NCBI GenBank assembly: GCA_003254925.1
Contig: QANZ01056519.1
Location: 1,827-65,826, forward strand
From: Chamaecrista fasciculata
Lineage: Eukaryota; Streptophyta; Magnoliopsida; Fabales; Fabaceae
Reading direction: 5' to 3'
Length of the DNA stretch: 64,000 nucleotides
Part shown: positions 38,201 through 48,869 of the stretch, one piece after another
How positions within the stretch are numbered: position 1 is the stretch's first letter
Layout of the letters: the number at the start of each line of letters is the position of its first letter
Notes under the pieces: generated by a model
Told to the model about the DNA's origin: nothing
Seen by the model: only the letters and a program-made list of their open reading frames with translations
Database searches by the model: none
Made by a program: the position numbers and the translations under genes

Positions 38201-39377
38201 GGTAGGCATCATTCATGCTATCAACAAGCTTCATAGTGATCTTCCTGGTTTGAACTTGGCAATCTCATTGCATGCACCAGTCCAGGAGATCCGTTGCCAG
38301 ATAATGCCTGCAGCTCGTGCTTTCCCTTTGGAAAAACTTGTGGATTCATTGCGAGAATATCAACGAAAGAGGCAAGTTTATTCTTTCATGTTAATTTGAT
38401 AATATCTGAAGGTATATTCTCTGGCATTGTACACATTTTTGGTCACGGGCTCCTAATATTTCATACTTAATTACAGTCAGCAAAAAATCTTAATTGAGTA
38501 CATAATGCTTGATGGGGTGAATGATGAAGAGCAACATGCCCACCAACTAGGGAAACTGATGGAGACATTTGAAGTGGTAGACTCTCAAACTTTCTTGGTA
38601 GTAAGTTAGAAATTTCTGAATCTTGATTGTACTTTGAATTCCACTTACAAAATTTGAAAATATCTCGTTTCTTTATCTCTCCAGTCTATCTCTTTCTCTC
38701 CACAATATCAATCTTATTACCTGCTTTAATTTATGGTGAACAGTGTTGTTTCGTGAAAATCCAATGACATTGAATGATCTTATTAATTTTCTCTCTCAAT
38801 TTGACTGAATGATTCACAATTTTAAAGTAAAACAGGAACAACAAATTAAATTAATTGAGATCAGTCATTTCATAGCCTCACGGGGGTGGTTTCAAGTTTT
38901 GTTTTCCACTATTTTATGTGTAGTGGCACTCTTTTCTGGGATTATTATTATTATTATTATTATTATGGTAGTAAATTGTAGCATCTATCTGGTACATGTC
39001 TTATCAATATCTAGTCTTTTGTAAACATTTTGATTTTTTTCCTTTTATCTTTTTGTTTTTAAAAAAGAATTTCCATTCCTCCTTTTAATGTGGTTTTATC
39101 ATTTTTGCGTATGGCCTTCATCCTTGTGGAACAGGTAGTGAATTTAATACCTTTCAACCCGATTGGTACCCTGAGTCAGTTCAGAAGTAGTAGCGAGCAG
39201 AATGTATCAAGTTTTCAGAAAATTCTAAGGGGCACCTATAATATTCGAACCACGATCCGGAAGCAGATGGGTCAGGACATCAGTGGTGCATGTGGGCAAC
39301 TGGTGGTTAACCTGCCTGACAAAAGGTCTCCTGGAAATGCAAGTCCCTTAGCTGACATAGAAGATCTTGTTATTTGA
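35292..39377 (+). CDS. RlmN/Cfr-like radical-SAM RNA methyltransferase, 7 exons
   Basis: Related to bacterial RlmN, which methylates adenine C2 in 23S rRNA and tRNA using a 4Fe-4S cluster and S-adenosylmethionine (family knowledge). The RNA target in plants is inferred only. Exons: 35292-35573, 36306-36416, 36549-36683, 37360-37464, 38202-38371, 38477-38576, 39135-39377, giving about 381 residues, the usual family length. The cluster motif [12 protein letters not shown] holds Cys 134, 138 and 141. GMGEPLNNY is the SAM-binding GGE-like motif. The C-terminal DISGACGQL holds the methyl-carrying Cys (about 354). Phases agree throughout. Intron 5 (38372-38476) has a GC donor in the favourable context AG|GCAAGT; all others are GT-AG. 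No obvious organelle transit peptide is seen at [16 protein letters not shown], so location is open. Intron 4 holds a tRNA-like insertion and an assembly gap. Confidence 0.93.
37755..37868 (+). mobile_element. tRNA-like SINE insertion in RlmN-gene intron 4
   Basis: A 114-base GC-richer block with a perfect box A (TGGCTCAGCGG) and a degenerate box B (AGTATATTCCC). It is flanked by ATAAATGCTGAGT (37742-37754) and ATAAATGCTAAGT (37869-37881), a 13-bp direct repeat with one difference. It lacks a poly(A) tail and does not match the SINE family at 19532 and 52155, so it is a separate type. Confidence 0.65.
38101..38117. other. Assembly gap (17 N) inside a poly-C run
   Basis: N run bounded by C homopolymers, then an A run, in intron 4. 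The C run itself is probably a base-calling artefact at the gap edge. Confidence 0.95.
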
Positions 39378-40783
39378 TATATATATATATATATATACAT
39401 ATTGCCCTAATTGTGTTTTGGCCTGAATTCTGAGTTAGTTTCTTTCCTTTAGTACTGTTTTCAAGTTTAAACCTGTAGAAGTCAAAGTCAATCTCATGCA
39501 CTTGGGTCGTAGGTGAAAGAAAAAAAAAATAGAAGAGAATTGGGCGAAGTGCAATGAGATTGCTTTCACAAATGAGCACAAGTATGTTCCTTGGTTCTCC
39601 AAATTTTGTAGGTTGAAGCATCTTAAAGTCACAAATGAGCACACTAGTATGACTGTATGAGAATAGCTTCTGCTTGTGAATATAGTGAGACTTTCACAAT
39701 CTCTCCATTGACTTGTGATGATCGTGATTATCATGGGGTATGTATAGAGTTAGGTGTGTGGACGAGGAAGATGTCTTATATAAGCTGAAAATAAAGTTTA
39801 CTTCGATAAACATTTATATAAAGTGTACTGCAATCACATTTTTTTTTGTTCCAATGATGCCAACAGTATACAAGAAGATTACTTGTTTTAGATTTAGATA
39901 GAAATAGGCAAAACACCCTTTCATGCCCCTAACGTTTGCAGTGATTTTCAGTTATGCCCTTAACGTTTTATTTTGTTCAGACATGCCCTCAATGTGCAAC
40001 CAACGTTTCAATTATGCCCTCAATTTTGACTCAATGCACATGTGGCAATTTTTTTTACTTATGTGTCATTTTTTTTGTTTGACTTGATTACCTGACATCA
40101 TGGCTGGGCATTCTTATTTTTTTTTTCCACCTTGGCATGATGACTGGATTTACATTTTTGAACATAAAAATTGAGTAAACTAGCAAATCAGTCCCTGAAT
40201 TTACATTTTTCATTATCTTCATTCATTTTAGTCCCAAATTCTCAAAATAAAATTGTAAAGTGTCCCAAAACACTTCCAAACATTTCAATTTAGTCCTTAA
40301 AAGTATTAAAAACCTTAAAACCTAAACTCTAAAATTCTAAACCCTAAAACCCTAACCCCTAATCCCCTAAAAAAACCACTCTCTTGCAATTTGGTCCCTA
40401 AGTCCTCAAATTTATTAAATCAGAATTAAAAAAAAAAAAATTGGTCCCTAAATCCTAATTTCATTATCATCTTCATCATCTTCTTCATCATCATCATCTT
40501 CTTCACCTTAATCATCTTTGTAATTTGAACAAACACAAGAGGGCCATGTCTGTCACATACTATAAATTTCACACAGCTTCGTACGTCATCACTAAACATG
40601 TAAACAGTAGTAACATTCACAGAGCAAGATCGAGTTCATAGAACAAAAGACCCAAAAAAACAAAGACACACAGTAATAAGTAACCTAACCTATAAACTAA
40701 ACCATCGATCAGACCATTCTCCTTTTCATGAAGAGAATCAAAACAAACTCCCAAAAAAGAAAAAAAGTGAAAAAGTGTTTATT
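39378..40783. other. Intergenic region between the RlmN-like and Dof genes
   Basis: Convergent 3' flanks of the two genes. About 39905-40060 is one arm of an inverted-repeat element (CATGCCCCTAACGTTTGCAG, ATGCCCTTAACGTTT). About 40175-40320 is a TTTAGTCCC-type fragment. A telomere-like patch lies at 40319-40374. No coding frame is supported. Confidence 0.45.
40319..40374. repeat. Degenerate telomere-like (CCCTAAA) patch
   Basis: A run of imperfect CTAAACC/CCCTAAAA/CCCTAACC units, about seven in 56 bases. It is too short and degenerate to be a functional telomere tract. Confidence 0.6.
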
Positions 40784-41476
40784 TCATTTCAGACCATTTC
40801 CCGGTGTTGAAATCGCCAGTCCCGGCCAAGAGAAGCAGTCTCCGCCGCCTCCGACGAACCCACTTTCGCCGTTTTCTAACTGCCACGTGTTGCCCATGCC
40901 GGAGGCGGCTCCTATGTTGTTCCCGTCGACGACGCCGGGAAAAGCCCAACCACCGGCTCTGCCGCTGCCAAAGCCCATGTCATCAAACCCGTGTCCAAGC
41001 CCAAGCCCAAACCCACCGAGAGCGAGAAACCCGGGCCCTTGGGCCGTGTTGTTGAGCAAAGAAGTGAAGCTTCCATTACAGATACCCATATTGGATTTGA
41101 CATGATCAGAATCAAGGCCGCCGGCGGCGAACGGCGGAGGCAAGGGGTTGGGGACGAAGACGGGGGTTGTAGGGAGGGGGTGGTGGTCGTGATGGGGAGA
41201 AGGAGGAGTGACGGCGGAGGCGGCGGTGGTGGTGCGGGAGCGTTTGGCGTTTTTGCGACTGCCGCCGCCGACGGGGATGTCACGGAGGGTGCCGCCGTGG
41301 GTCCAGTAGCGACGGCAGGATTTGCAGAAGTGACGAGGCTGGGAGAAGTTGTAGTTGTTGTAGTAACAGAACTTGGTGTTGGTGGAATCGCAGCGAGGAC
41401 ATGGGAGATGCTCTTGTTCCGGCGGAGGAGCCGGAGTCTTCGACGGTCGGGGAGTCTCGCCGGCGTCGGATGGCAT
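40784..41476 (-). CDS. Dof zinc-finger transcription factor (230 aa), single exon
   Basis: Plant-specific Dof factor binding AAAG-core DNA in the nucleus (family knowledge). The single C2C2 finger lies at residues 26-54: CPRC (Cys 26, 29), [17 protein letters not shown], and CKSC (Cys 51, 54), followed by [22 protein letters not shown] and basic KRSR, which may serve nuclear entry. The rest is low-complexity: Pro/His-rich 85-115, then Gly-rich with [14 protein letters not shown] and a C-terminal Trp/Gly segment. The N-terminus [13 protein letters not shown] and short length resemble the OBP1/Dof3.4-Dof1.7 group, but assignment was not tested. The frame has no intron and is GC-rich. Met at 41476 is the first ATG downstream of the TATA box. 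The gene faces the RlmN-like gene tail to tail. Confidence 0.92.
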   Translation of the reverse strand: MPSDAGETPRPSKTPAPPPEQEHLPCPRCDSTNTKFCYYNNYNFSQPRHFCKSCRRYWTHGGTLRDIPVGGGSRKNAKRSRTTTAASAVTPPSPHHDHHPLPTTPVFVPNPLPPPFAAGGLDSDHVKSNMGICNGSFTSLLNNTAQGPGFLALGGFGLGLGHGFDDMGFGSGRAGGWAFPGVVDGNNIGAASGMGNTWQLENGESGFVGGGGDCFSWPGLAISTPGNGLK

Positions 41477-41619
41477 GAGTGAGTGAATGAGGTAAGGAAG
41501 TAAGAAGTAAGGATTAGATTAGATGTTGTGTTGTGTTAGTGAAATTGAAATGGATGTATGTAATTTTTGAAAGAGGAAGAAGCTGAGTAGGTGAGAATGA
41601 AGAGAGGGAAGAGGAGGGG

Positions 41620-41630
41620 TTATATAGTTA
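41620..41630 (-). promoter_or_regulatory. TATA box of the Dof gene
   Basis: Minus-strand ACTATATAACC, about 145 bases before the ATG. (GA)n tracts lie upstream of it at 41659-41688 and 41725-41750, a common arrangement in plant promoters. Confidence 0.55.
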
Positions 41631-41658
41631 TATTATAATATGGGTATGGGGAAGAAGA

Positions 41659-41721
41659 GAGAGAGAGAGAGAGAGAGAATAAGGGAGTGATGTGAGAAAC
41701 AGAGACATGTTCTGAATGAAG

Positions 41722-41750
<29 letters not shown>
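41659..41750. repeat. Two (GA)n microsatellites in the Dof promoter
   Basis: GAGAGA runs of about 25 and 27 bases, separated by about 40 bases, upstream of the Dof TATA box. As CT repeats on the gene strand they could act as GAGA-type promoter sites; this is inference. Confidence 0.7.
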
Positions 41751-41753
<3 letters not shown>

Positions 41754-42006
41754 TCAGCTTTATTTCAGAGTATTCTGTTAAGCAAGCACGGCATAGCATA
41801 TCATATCAGTAATCAGTAATCAGTAATCAGGAATCAGTCGGCTCCAGAATACACTCTGCTACTTGAGCCGGCTACTAATGTAGGACTATGCTCTCTCTGT
41901 GCCTCCTGCACCACTAAACAAAACAAATCACGCGCTCAATATCTATTCTCCTCATCAACCAAAAACACAACAAACTCAATTCTTACAGATAAATTGTTTT
42001 TTATTT

Positions 42007-42240
42007 GGCTAAAATGCACTTTTCATCCTATAACTTTCGAAAAGGTCTCCATTTAGTCTCATTACTTTTTTTGTTATAATTTTGGTCCCATAACTTTGTC
42101 AAAGGTCTCAATTTGGTCCAATAACTTGGGACCAACGGTGAGATGTTTTCAAAAGTTATAGGACCAAAATTGCAACAAAAAGTTATGGGACCAAATTGAG
42201 ACCTTTGCCAAAGTTATAGGACCAAAAGTGCATTTTAACC
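42007..42240. mobile_element. Inverted-repeat MITE (CCAAAAGTGCA family)
   Basis: Starts GGCTAAAATGCACTTTTC and ends with the complement of GGTTAAAATGCACTTTTGG. Inner TTTGGTCCCATAACTTT/AAAGTTATGGGACCAAA arms pair strongly. Flanking 9-mers agree at 7 of 9. Related to 2329-2619 and 49427-49764. Confidence 0.75.
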
Positions 42241-42654
42241 TTGTTTTTTTTAATATAAGTTTCTAGTTTTAATTTAATTTTTTTTAAAAAAAAGAGATAA
42301 TTTATTTGTTTCAACTATAAACGAACATCTCATGGGAAGGCAATGATATAAACAAGTGAAATGTCCCAACTCCCAACACCATAATTTATTCGTATTTTTC
42401 TATATAAACATAACCCTCATAATTCACATAATAGAAAAGTATAATAATATTTATAACTAATTAGATAATACCAATTTAAAAATATAAAAAAAGAATAATA
42501 ATTTAAATGAAAACCTAAAAATTAAGTTAGCTTGATTTGTAAGATACTCCTTTCGATTTTGAATATCTGCTTTTTTATAAAACTTTTTTTATTTTAAAAT
42601 ATTGTTTTACAAATTTAAAATGACATTAATTATTATTTTACCATTCTATTCCTA

Positions 42655-43050
42655 TTAAATATAGTAAAGTCATACATGAATTAACATTTTTCAAATATTG
42701 CTATCATTCCCAATATTAGCTTATAGTCGATCGGATTCTAATTACTCCTTTATTGTTTTCACTATTTACTCTTTTTTTTAACCATCATTCCTCATGTATA
42801 ATTCATATACCAGATTTTATGAAAACCAAAATGACAACACTAAATATATTAGAGTCATAAATGAATAAACATTTTTCAAGTATTGATATCATTCCCAATA
42901 TTAGCTTATGGTCAATGAGATTTTAATTACTCCTTTATTATTTTCACTATTTACTCTTCTTTTTATCCATCATTCTTCATATATATATATATATATATAT
43001 ATAATTCATATACCAGATTTTATGAAAACCAAAATGACAACACTAAAAGA
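42655..43050. repeat. Diverged tandem duplication of about 190 bp
   Basis: Units at about 42655-42838 and 42843-43050 share ATCATTCCCAATATTAGCTTAT, AATTACTCCTTTATT and ATACCAGATTTTATGAAAAC phrases in the same order. The second has gained an (AT)n tract. About 10-15% difference by eye suggests an old duplication. Confidence 0.75.
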
Positions 43051-43129
43051 TTCACTTAAAATGTTTATTGTTGGAGACTCACAAAAAATAACAATTGTTG
43101 AAGACTTACAAAATTCACATTAGTACAAA

Positions 43130-43345
43130 AGTTTTGATAGTTTAGTTTTTGGTGGGAAATATAACAAAATGGTGGGAGGCTGAGAGTTATTAATCAAATT
43201 CGTTGGAGGAATTTGATTTTTTTTATAATTTAATTTTTGGTGGGAAATATAAAAAAATGGTGGGAGAGTAAAAAAATAGTGGAAGGCTGAGAGTTAGTAA
43301 TCAAATCTATTGGAGGAATTTGATTTTTAGTGGGAAATTTAAACA
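43130..43345. repeat. Diverged tandem repeat with GGTGGGAAATATAA phrases
   Basis: About 110-bp unit repeated: TTTTTGGTGGGAAATATAA, AAAATGGTGGGAG, GGCTGAGAGTTA and TTGGAGGAATTTGATTTTT occur twice in the same order. No coding capacity. Confidence 0.65.
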
Positions 43346-43380
43346 GGTTTTATAAAAGAAAAATTGTGGGAATATTTTAA

Positions 43381-43600
43381 GGAAAAAATTTATATAAAGT
43401 TCTTTATATTTTGCTATCAAGTTCCTCCAATCACAAGTTTTAATTACATTCTCTTTCTTCAATGATTGGTCAGGCAAAAAGTAATGTTTAATATTCTCTC
43501 TTTATCATAATTCGTCATGTATAAAATTTTTGTCACGCGTCAAATGTTGATTAAAGAACTTGATAACAAAGATATAATGAACTTGATATAAGTTTTGCCC
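43381..43600. mobile_element. 220-bp Mutator-type MITE, copy 2, exact 9-bp target duplication
   Basis: Starts GGAAAAAATTTATATAAAG and ends TATAAGTTTTGCCC. ATATTTTAA is repeated exactly at 43372-43380 and 43601-43609. Same length and internal order as the copy at 34222-34441. Confidence 0.88.
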
Positions 43601-43609
43601 ATATTTTAA

Positions 43610-45299
43610 TTTGGTTGGAGGCATTTAATGGGTAATCAAAGCTACTATTGACTTGAGTAACTATGAGTAGTTTAATAGAATAATTTAGTCTTTTTATCTC
43701 ATTTTTCTTTTCATTTTAGGTAAGTTAATAATTTTTTTGGTCTGTGTGTATTTACCTTAAATATCATATATATACAAAACCAGAGGGAGTAGACAAAAGT
43801 ATTTTTTAGTATTCTCAAAGTATGAAGTGAGCTTCATTCATATTTCTAAAGTTATTTTAAGTTAATTTTATCTACAATCTTTTGTTTTTTTGTGTTAACT
43901 GTATCCTCAATTTTTTAGTACAATTGATCTAAGTATAAAACATTAAAAGTACAATTGATCGAAAGAAAAATTTTGAAATACAATTCAAACTGACATCACA
44001 CTTTAATAACATAAAAAATATTTCTGCCTTAAAAGATATTTTCATCATTCATGGTCCTAACAAAAAATAATTTGTTTATTAAACTTCTTACATATGAAAA
44101 AAAAATGATCTTTTATCATAAACTCCTTTATCATTGAATAAATGAATAGAAACCGTCCAATTAATTAAAATCTTTATAAATAAGTTGATTTAATGATGGA
44201 TTAAGACCTTTTTCGATGGAAGAAAACAAACTCATGATGTAGACAAAAATCAACCAAAACTTGTGGTCTAAAAATCTTATTTCTTTAAAAGAGAAAAAAA
44301 AAAAGAATGGATAAAGATCCTTAAGAGTTAAGTCTTCACTGAATTTTAAAAGAAAAAAAAAATTTTGAGTGGCCATCTATGTCGGCAACTCTACTAACAA
44401 AGATGGCATTTTTTTTTGGCCAAAACAAAGATGACTAGGAGGAGAAAGCTCCTGATGACTAATGTTTTTGCTCCTACTCTTAGGATTTGCAAGAGAGGGT
44501 TAGTTTAACCTATTATCATCAAGTTATCGAATATGATTTTAATCTATTGATATTTTAATATGAACAAAATGTTTTCTTATTTAGCGCTTCTAAAACACAA
44601 CATCGATCCTAAAACAAAATAATAGAGGGATGGGTGTTTATTGGAATATTAAGATGAATGCAAAAGGTTATGGTGGACGCATTATCTAGATTAGGCGTAG
44701 CCAGTCAATCAGATGCATGCATTTGACTAATGGTTAATTGGTTAATGTAAGAAAGAAGAAATCCATTAAAAATGAAAAATAAAATCTTTTAACCACAGAA
44801 AAATCTTGAATATTTCTTAATTTCTTATATCTAACATTAAGAATACTAGTTTTAAACAAATTAAAGTAGAAAAAAAGAATGCAGATTGCGTTGTTCACTA
44901 AAATAAGTTGGGTTAATGGGCACGTTGTTGTTATTTTATATTAACCAATTCCTTAGTGTTGTACTCATCCAATGGGCTCTCATGATCTGAGTCACGTATA
45001 GGATTGAGGGCTCTTTGTGTATGCATCGAAATCCGATCATCCCTAGTCAATACCATAACAGTCCCTATGCTATCCACTGATTGATCTTGAACCAAGTATT
45101 CTAAATCCATTTTCTAGTTTCCATAAGTTATATATATATATAATTCATTCTAGTTTCTAGGCCCTACCTTCCTCCCCATTTATCCATATTTTCCTCTGAC
45201 ACACTCGATACTACACTTTGGAATTGTGCAAACCATGTACCATCCCAATAACTAGTCAAATTATAAATTTAATTCATAAAATATAATTTATAAAATATA
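43610..45299. other. AT-rich intergenic DNA
   Basis: No gene is seen. One micro-retroposon lies at 44396-44433 (separate entry). Around 44940-45060 there is a slightly GC-richer stretch without an open frame. Confidence 0.4.
44396..44433 (-). mobile_element. Micro-retroposon TTGGCC-A(n), 10-bp target duplication
   Basis: AACAAAGATG is repeated at 44396-44405 and 44424-44433. The 18-base insert reads TTGGCC, nine A, TGC on the minus strand. Confidence 0.7.
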
Positions 45300-45779
45300 G
45301 GATAAATTACACTTTAGTACCCTAAAGTATGGATCTGTTCCACTTTGGTACCTTATTTTTGCAAAAGTGATATTTTAGTACCCATTCTATTCATTGTTAA
45401 CACTTTAGTACTCAAAACTTTTTTCCCATTATCTTTTAACCGAAAAAAGCACATGTAGATCACTTGCATGGTCAAAAACATGAAATCCACTCTCATAAAC
45501 TCAGATTTCACAATTGAGACCCAAAAGAACACGGAATTTTCTTCCTTCAAATACATATTGAATCGTATTTTTTTTAGGTTGAATCGTGAAATCTTAGTTT
45601 AGAATGATAAATTTCGTGTTTTTCACCATGCACATGACCTGCAAGTGCTTTTTTCTGTCAAGAGGTAATGGAAAAAAAAGTTTAGAGTACCAAAGTCCTA
45701 ATGAGTAACGACGAATAGAACAAGGTACCAAAATGTTACTTTTAAAAGAATAGATAGATGACTAGAGTGTAATTTTTCC
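45300..45779. mobile_element. Palindromic Mutator-type MITE, copy C
   Basis: Starts GGATAAATTACACTTTAGTACC and ends with the complementary ...GTGTAATTTTTCC. The arms contain CACTTTGGTACC, AGCACATGTAGATCA and a GAATCGTGAAATC pair shared with copy D (55396). Flanking 9-mers agree at 7 of 9. Confidence 0.75.
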
Positions 45780-48700
45780 TAAAAAAAATTAAAATAACAT
45801 AGATTTTATATATATAAATATAAATCAATTAAAATATACTCCATAACATATGTAAATATAATACATATATGTAATTATGTAAATTTTAAAATCAAAATAT
45901 CTTATTTATAAAGAACTAATAATATAAATACATAAGAAAACATATAAAATTTATATAAAAATACATAAACATGTACAAAAAATAAATTAAAAAAAATTAT
46001 ATGCATGCTCGCGGATTAGGTTTGGTTGACAAACTACGAACCCACAAATGTGCCGATTGAGAATTTTAAACCTAAACTAACTTGCGAACCCGAACAAACC
46101 CAGCTCACAGCTGCGGGTTGAGTTGATTTTTGCGGGGTGGGGTACCTTAGATAGAGGAGAGAAGTGGGGCCAAAGTGGATGAGAGGGATTTGAATAAGAA
46201 GAGATTGAGTGGGCCATTGGTTTGATGGGTGTGTGTTGATTCAGTTGATAGAGAGAGAGAGAGTAGGATAGGAGAGGGTAGGTAGAGTAGTAGAGAGAGA
46301 GAGTATAGAGACAGAATGATGAGTGTCGGGCAGCGTGGGGAGCAATAATTGGGTCTTCCCTCTGATTTCGGACGCGTCATGTCCGCATCAGATTCCTCCT
46401 CCGTACCCCTATGCCTCTCTCTCTTCCTCGCCGGATTTTCCGCTTCACTGTTCCCAATTCCCATTACCAAACAAACAAAACAAATTCTCATTTCTTCATT
46501 TTATTATTAGATTAGATTAGATTAATAATAAATTAAATGTTTGGAAGAGAAGAGAAGAGAAGAGAAGAGGTGTCAGATAAGACAGAGCGGTGGTTGTCGG
46601 CGGAGGGAGGGGCTAAATGTCTCCGGCAAATAATCATACGTCGCTTTCCAACCCAAAACAAACACAATATCACTATCCTATTCCCTATTCTCTTCAATTG
46701 CCTCTCTCACTCTCCAACTGCTTATTTGCTCACACACACACTCTCTCTCTCTCTACCACGTCCTTTCAAATTCACACTTTCAAGTTTCAACTTTGAATCC
46801 TCTCCCTCTCTTTTTGGCCTTTTCTGATACAACATGATTCCCTTCTTCATCATTCTATGGAATTTTCCCTTTCCCCCTCATTCCCTCCTCCAATTCTTCT
46901 ACTTTCACTATTATTACTCCTCATTATAACCATTTCTCCACACACACACTCTCTCTCTCTCACACAATTTTTTTCTTATTCATAAATTTCTTAAAATTAT
47001 ATATATTAAAATCAGATTTAATATAAAACATTACAAAACAAAGAATACCCAAAAATATTATATAGATTTTATTTTATTTTATTTTATTTTAACATAAAGT
47101 AAATATTATAGTTCTTGTTTTAAAATAATTATATACTTCTTATAATCTTAAACGTTTATAAAAATATTTACATTCTTTTTAGGATACTCAAGATCTCTTA
47201 CCATTTTCATACATATTAAGACAAACTCAATAAAATTTTCTATTACTTTAAAATATAAACAAGTTTTCTTACCTTTTTGTCATTTTTTATTATTTGTCAG
47301 ATTGTGACTATAAATTTATCTTTTAAATATGGATCCTTTTATCATGTGCCCTTAGGGCATATGTTAAGGTTTCTTTTGATTGGTTAAGTGAATTTTTAAA
47401 CATTAAAAATTATATTTTAAATGAATTTTCATATATTTCAAGATATAAGATGCTCTACTAACCAATCAGAATAAACCTTAAAAATGTGCCCTAAGGTCAC
47501 ATGTTAAATAAATCCTTTAAATATTAATTAATCTTTGTTTCGAGTTAATGTTATAAAATAAATAAATTGCAACAAAAGACTAGAGTGACAGATTGATGAT
47601 AGAAAGCTAGCCAGGCTAGGTATGTTTGGAGGAGAGAATAATTTATCCGGAAATACTCAATAGAATATTGTAATATTAAAAACGTTGCTATTCATGTGTT
47701 AGAGAATAATTAGTACTCATCACTTAAAATAGTACAACTATATATTTAGATTATATGAATTTTAATAAAAATAATTAACTAAACTGTAGGACAATGTAAA
47801 AAAGTAGTAGAGCCAGCAAATATACCAAACGGAGAAACCACTTATATTTGTTTGTAATTATTGTTCAATTTTGTTATTTTTTAAAAATAGTAGTAAGTTT
47901 TTGTAACGAGTCCTCTATCCATCAAATGGTAAAATTTAGTGAAATTAGATATTAATCATTAGTTATCGACAAATATTTGAAGACGGAAACTTTAGTCTTT
48001 TAAAAAAATGACCCTATGAAAAGTTTTAAAATAAACAAGAAATTGTTGCGAAATTATTCTTTAAATTCTTTTTAAAATAATATATTGGTCATGTCTGGCC
48101 AAAGACCAAAGTTATGAAAGGGGAAGACTAGCTATATTAAAAAAAATAAAAACTTATCTATCACGGTAATACCCAAATCAAATGGGAAAACAGTCACACT
48201 ACACTTGAAACTATTTGATCAAGCACTATATATTAAACTTTTAAAACCGATTCTTGTTTTTTTTTTTTTTAAAAAGGCCTGAAAAGGCACAATTTGTCAA
48301 ATAAGCTCTATACAAACATTAGAGTTGAGACAGAATTTATGTTATGCACATTATTGAGTATAGTCTATGAAAAACGCATGCAGCACTTGTAAAATTTAGA
48401 ATTTCAAAAACAAAATGATGAGTAGTGCTTGAAAATCACAAAATCATTAGAGAGAGAGAGTATGATAGAGCGTACGAGTCCTGAAATAGATTGATTAAGA
48501 AAATATAGGTGCCAAATTAAGAAAATACATTGATCATGATCATGCATCCAAAGTCATGGATTTGGTTTGATTTTTGAACCACCTAGGCGGGCTAGTTGTT
48601 CAACGATATAGAATATGGTCATCTATATATGTACCTCTTCAATATACATGCATGTCTATAATTATATATGTGTTAGAAAATCGTCACCATCAAGGCTAAA

Positions 48701-48869
48701 TAAAACGAGACCCATATCTACTTGACATGACCCATTATGGTTGAAGTATCCAAATCCGAAGCAAAGAGTCCAATTCATTAATAAGATGATATATCAAAAC
48801 ACAGAAAATCAAAATATATATTTATATGTGGTACGGAGAAATTAAGAAAGTTGAATAATAATGATGAAT
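45780..48869. other. Long intergenic stretch without a supported gene
   Basis: AT-rich on both sides. About 46000-46140 is a small inverted-repeat fragment (AACCCGCAGC/GCTGCGGGTT). 46240-46780 has GA/CT-rich microsatellites ((GAAGA)n at 46545-46570, CTCTCT and CACACA runs at 46730-46760 and 46940-46970). Open frames over this region are products of the simple repeats. 47320-47520 holds an inverted pair TGTGCCCTTAGGGCA-type. No RNA gene is recognised. Confidence 0.45.

Noticed and set aside
40804..41482. Long plus-strand open frames opposite the Dof gene
   Set aside because: They are antisense shadows of a GC-rich coding exon; the minus strand encodes a clear Dof finger.
45548..45592. Direct repeat of TTGAATCGT around a T run, resembling a micro-retroposon
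   Set aside because: The related element at 55396-55893 has the same arrangement at the equivalent place, so it is part of the element, not a separate insertion.
46147..46827. Open frames on both strands, Ser/Leu-rich and Arg/Glu-rich
   Set aside because: They consist mostly of GA/CT microsatellite translation, with no domain, no splice support and no conserved start.
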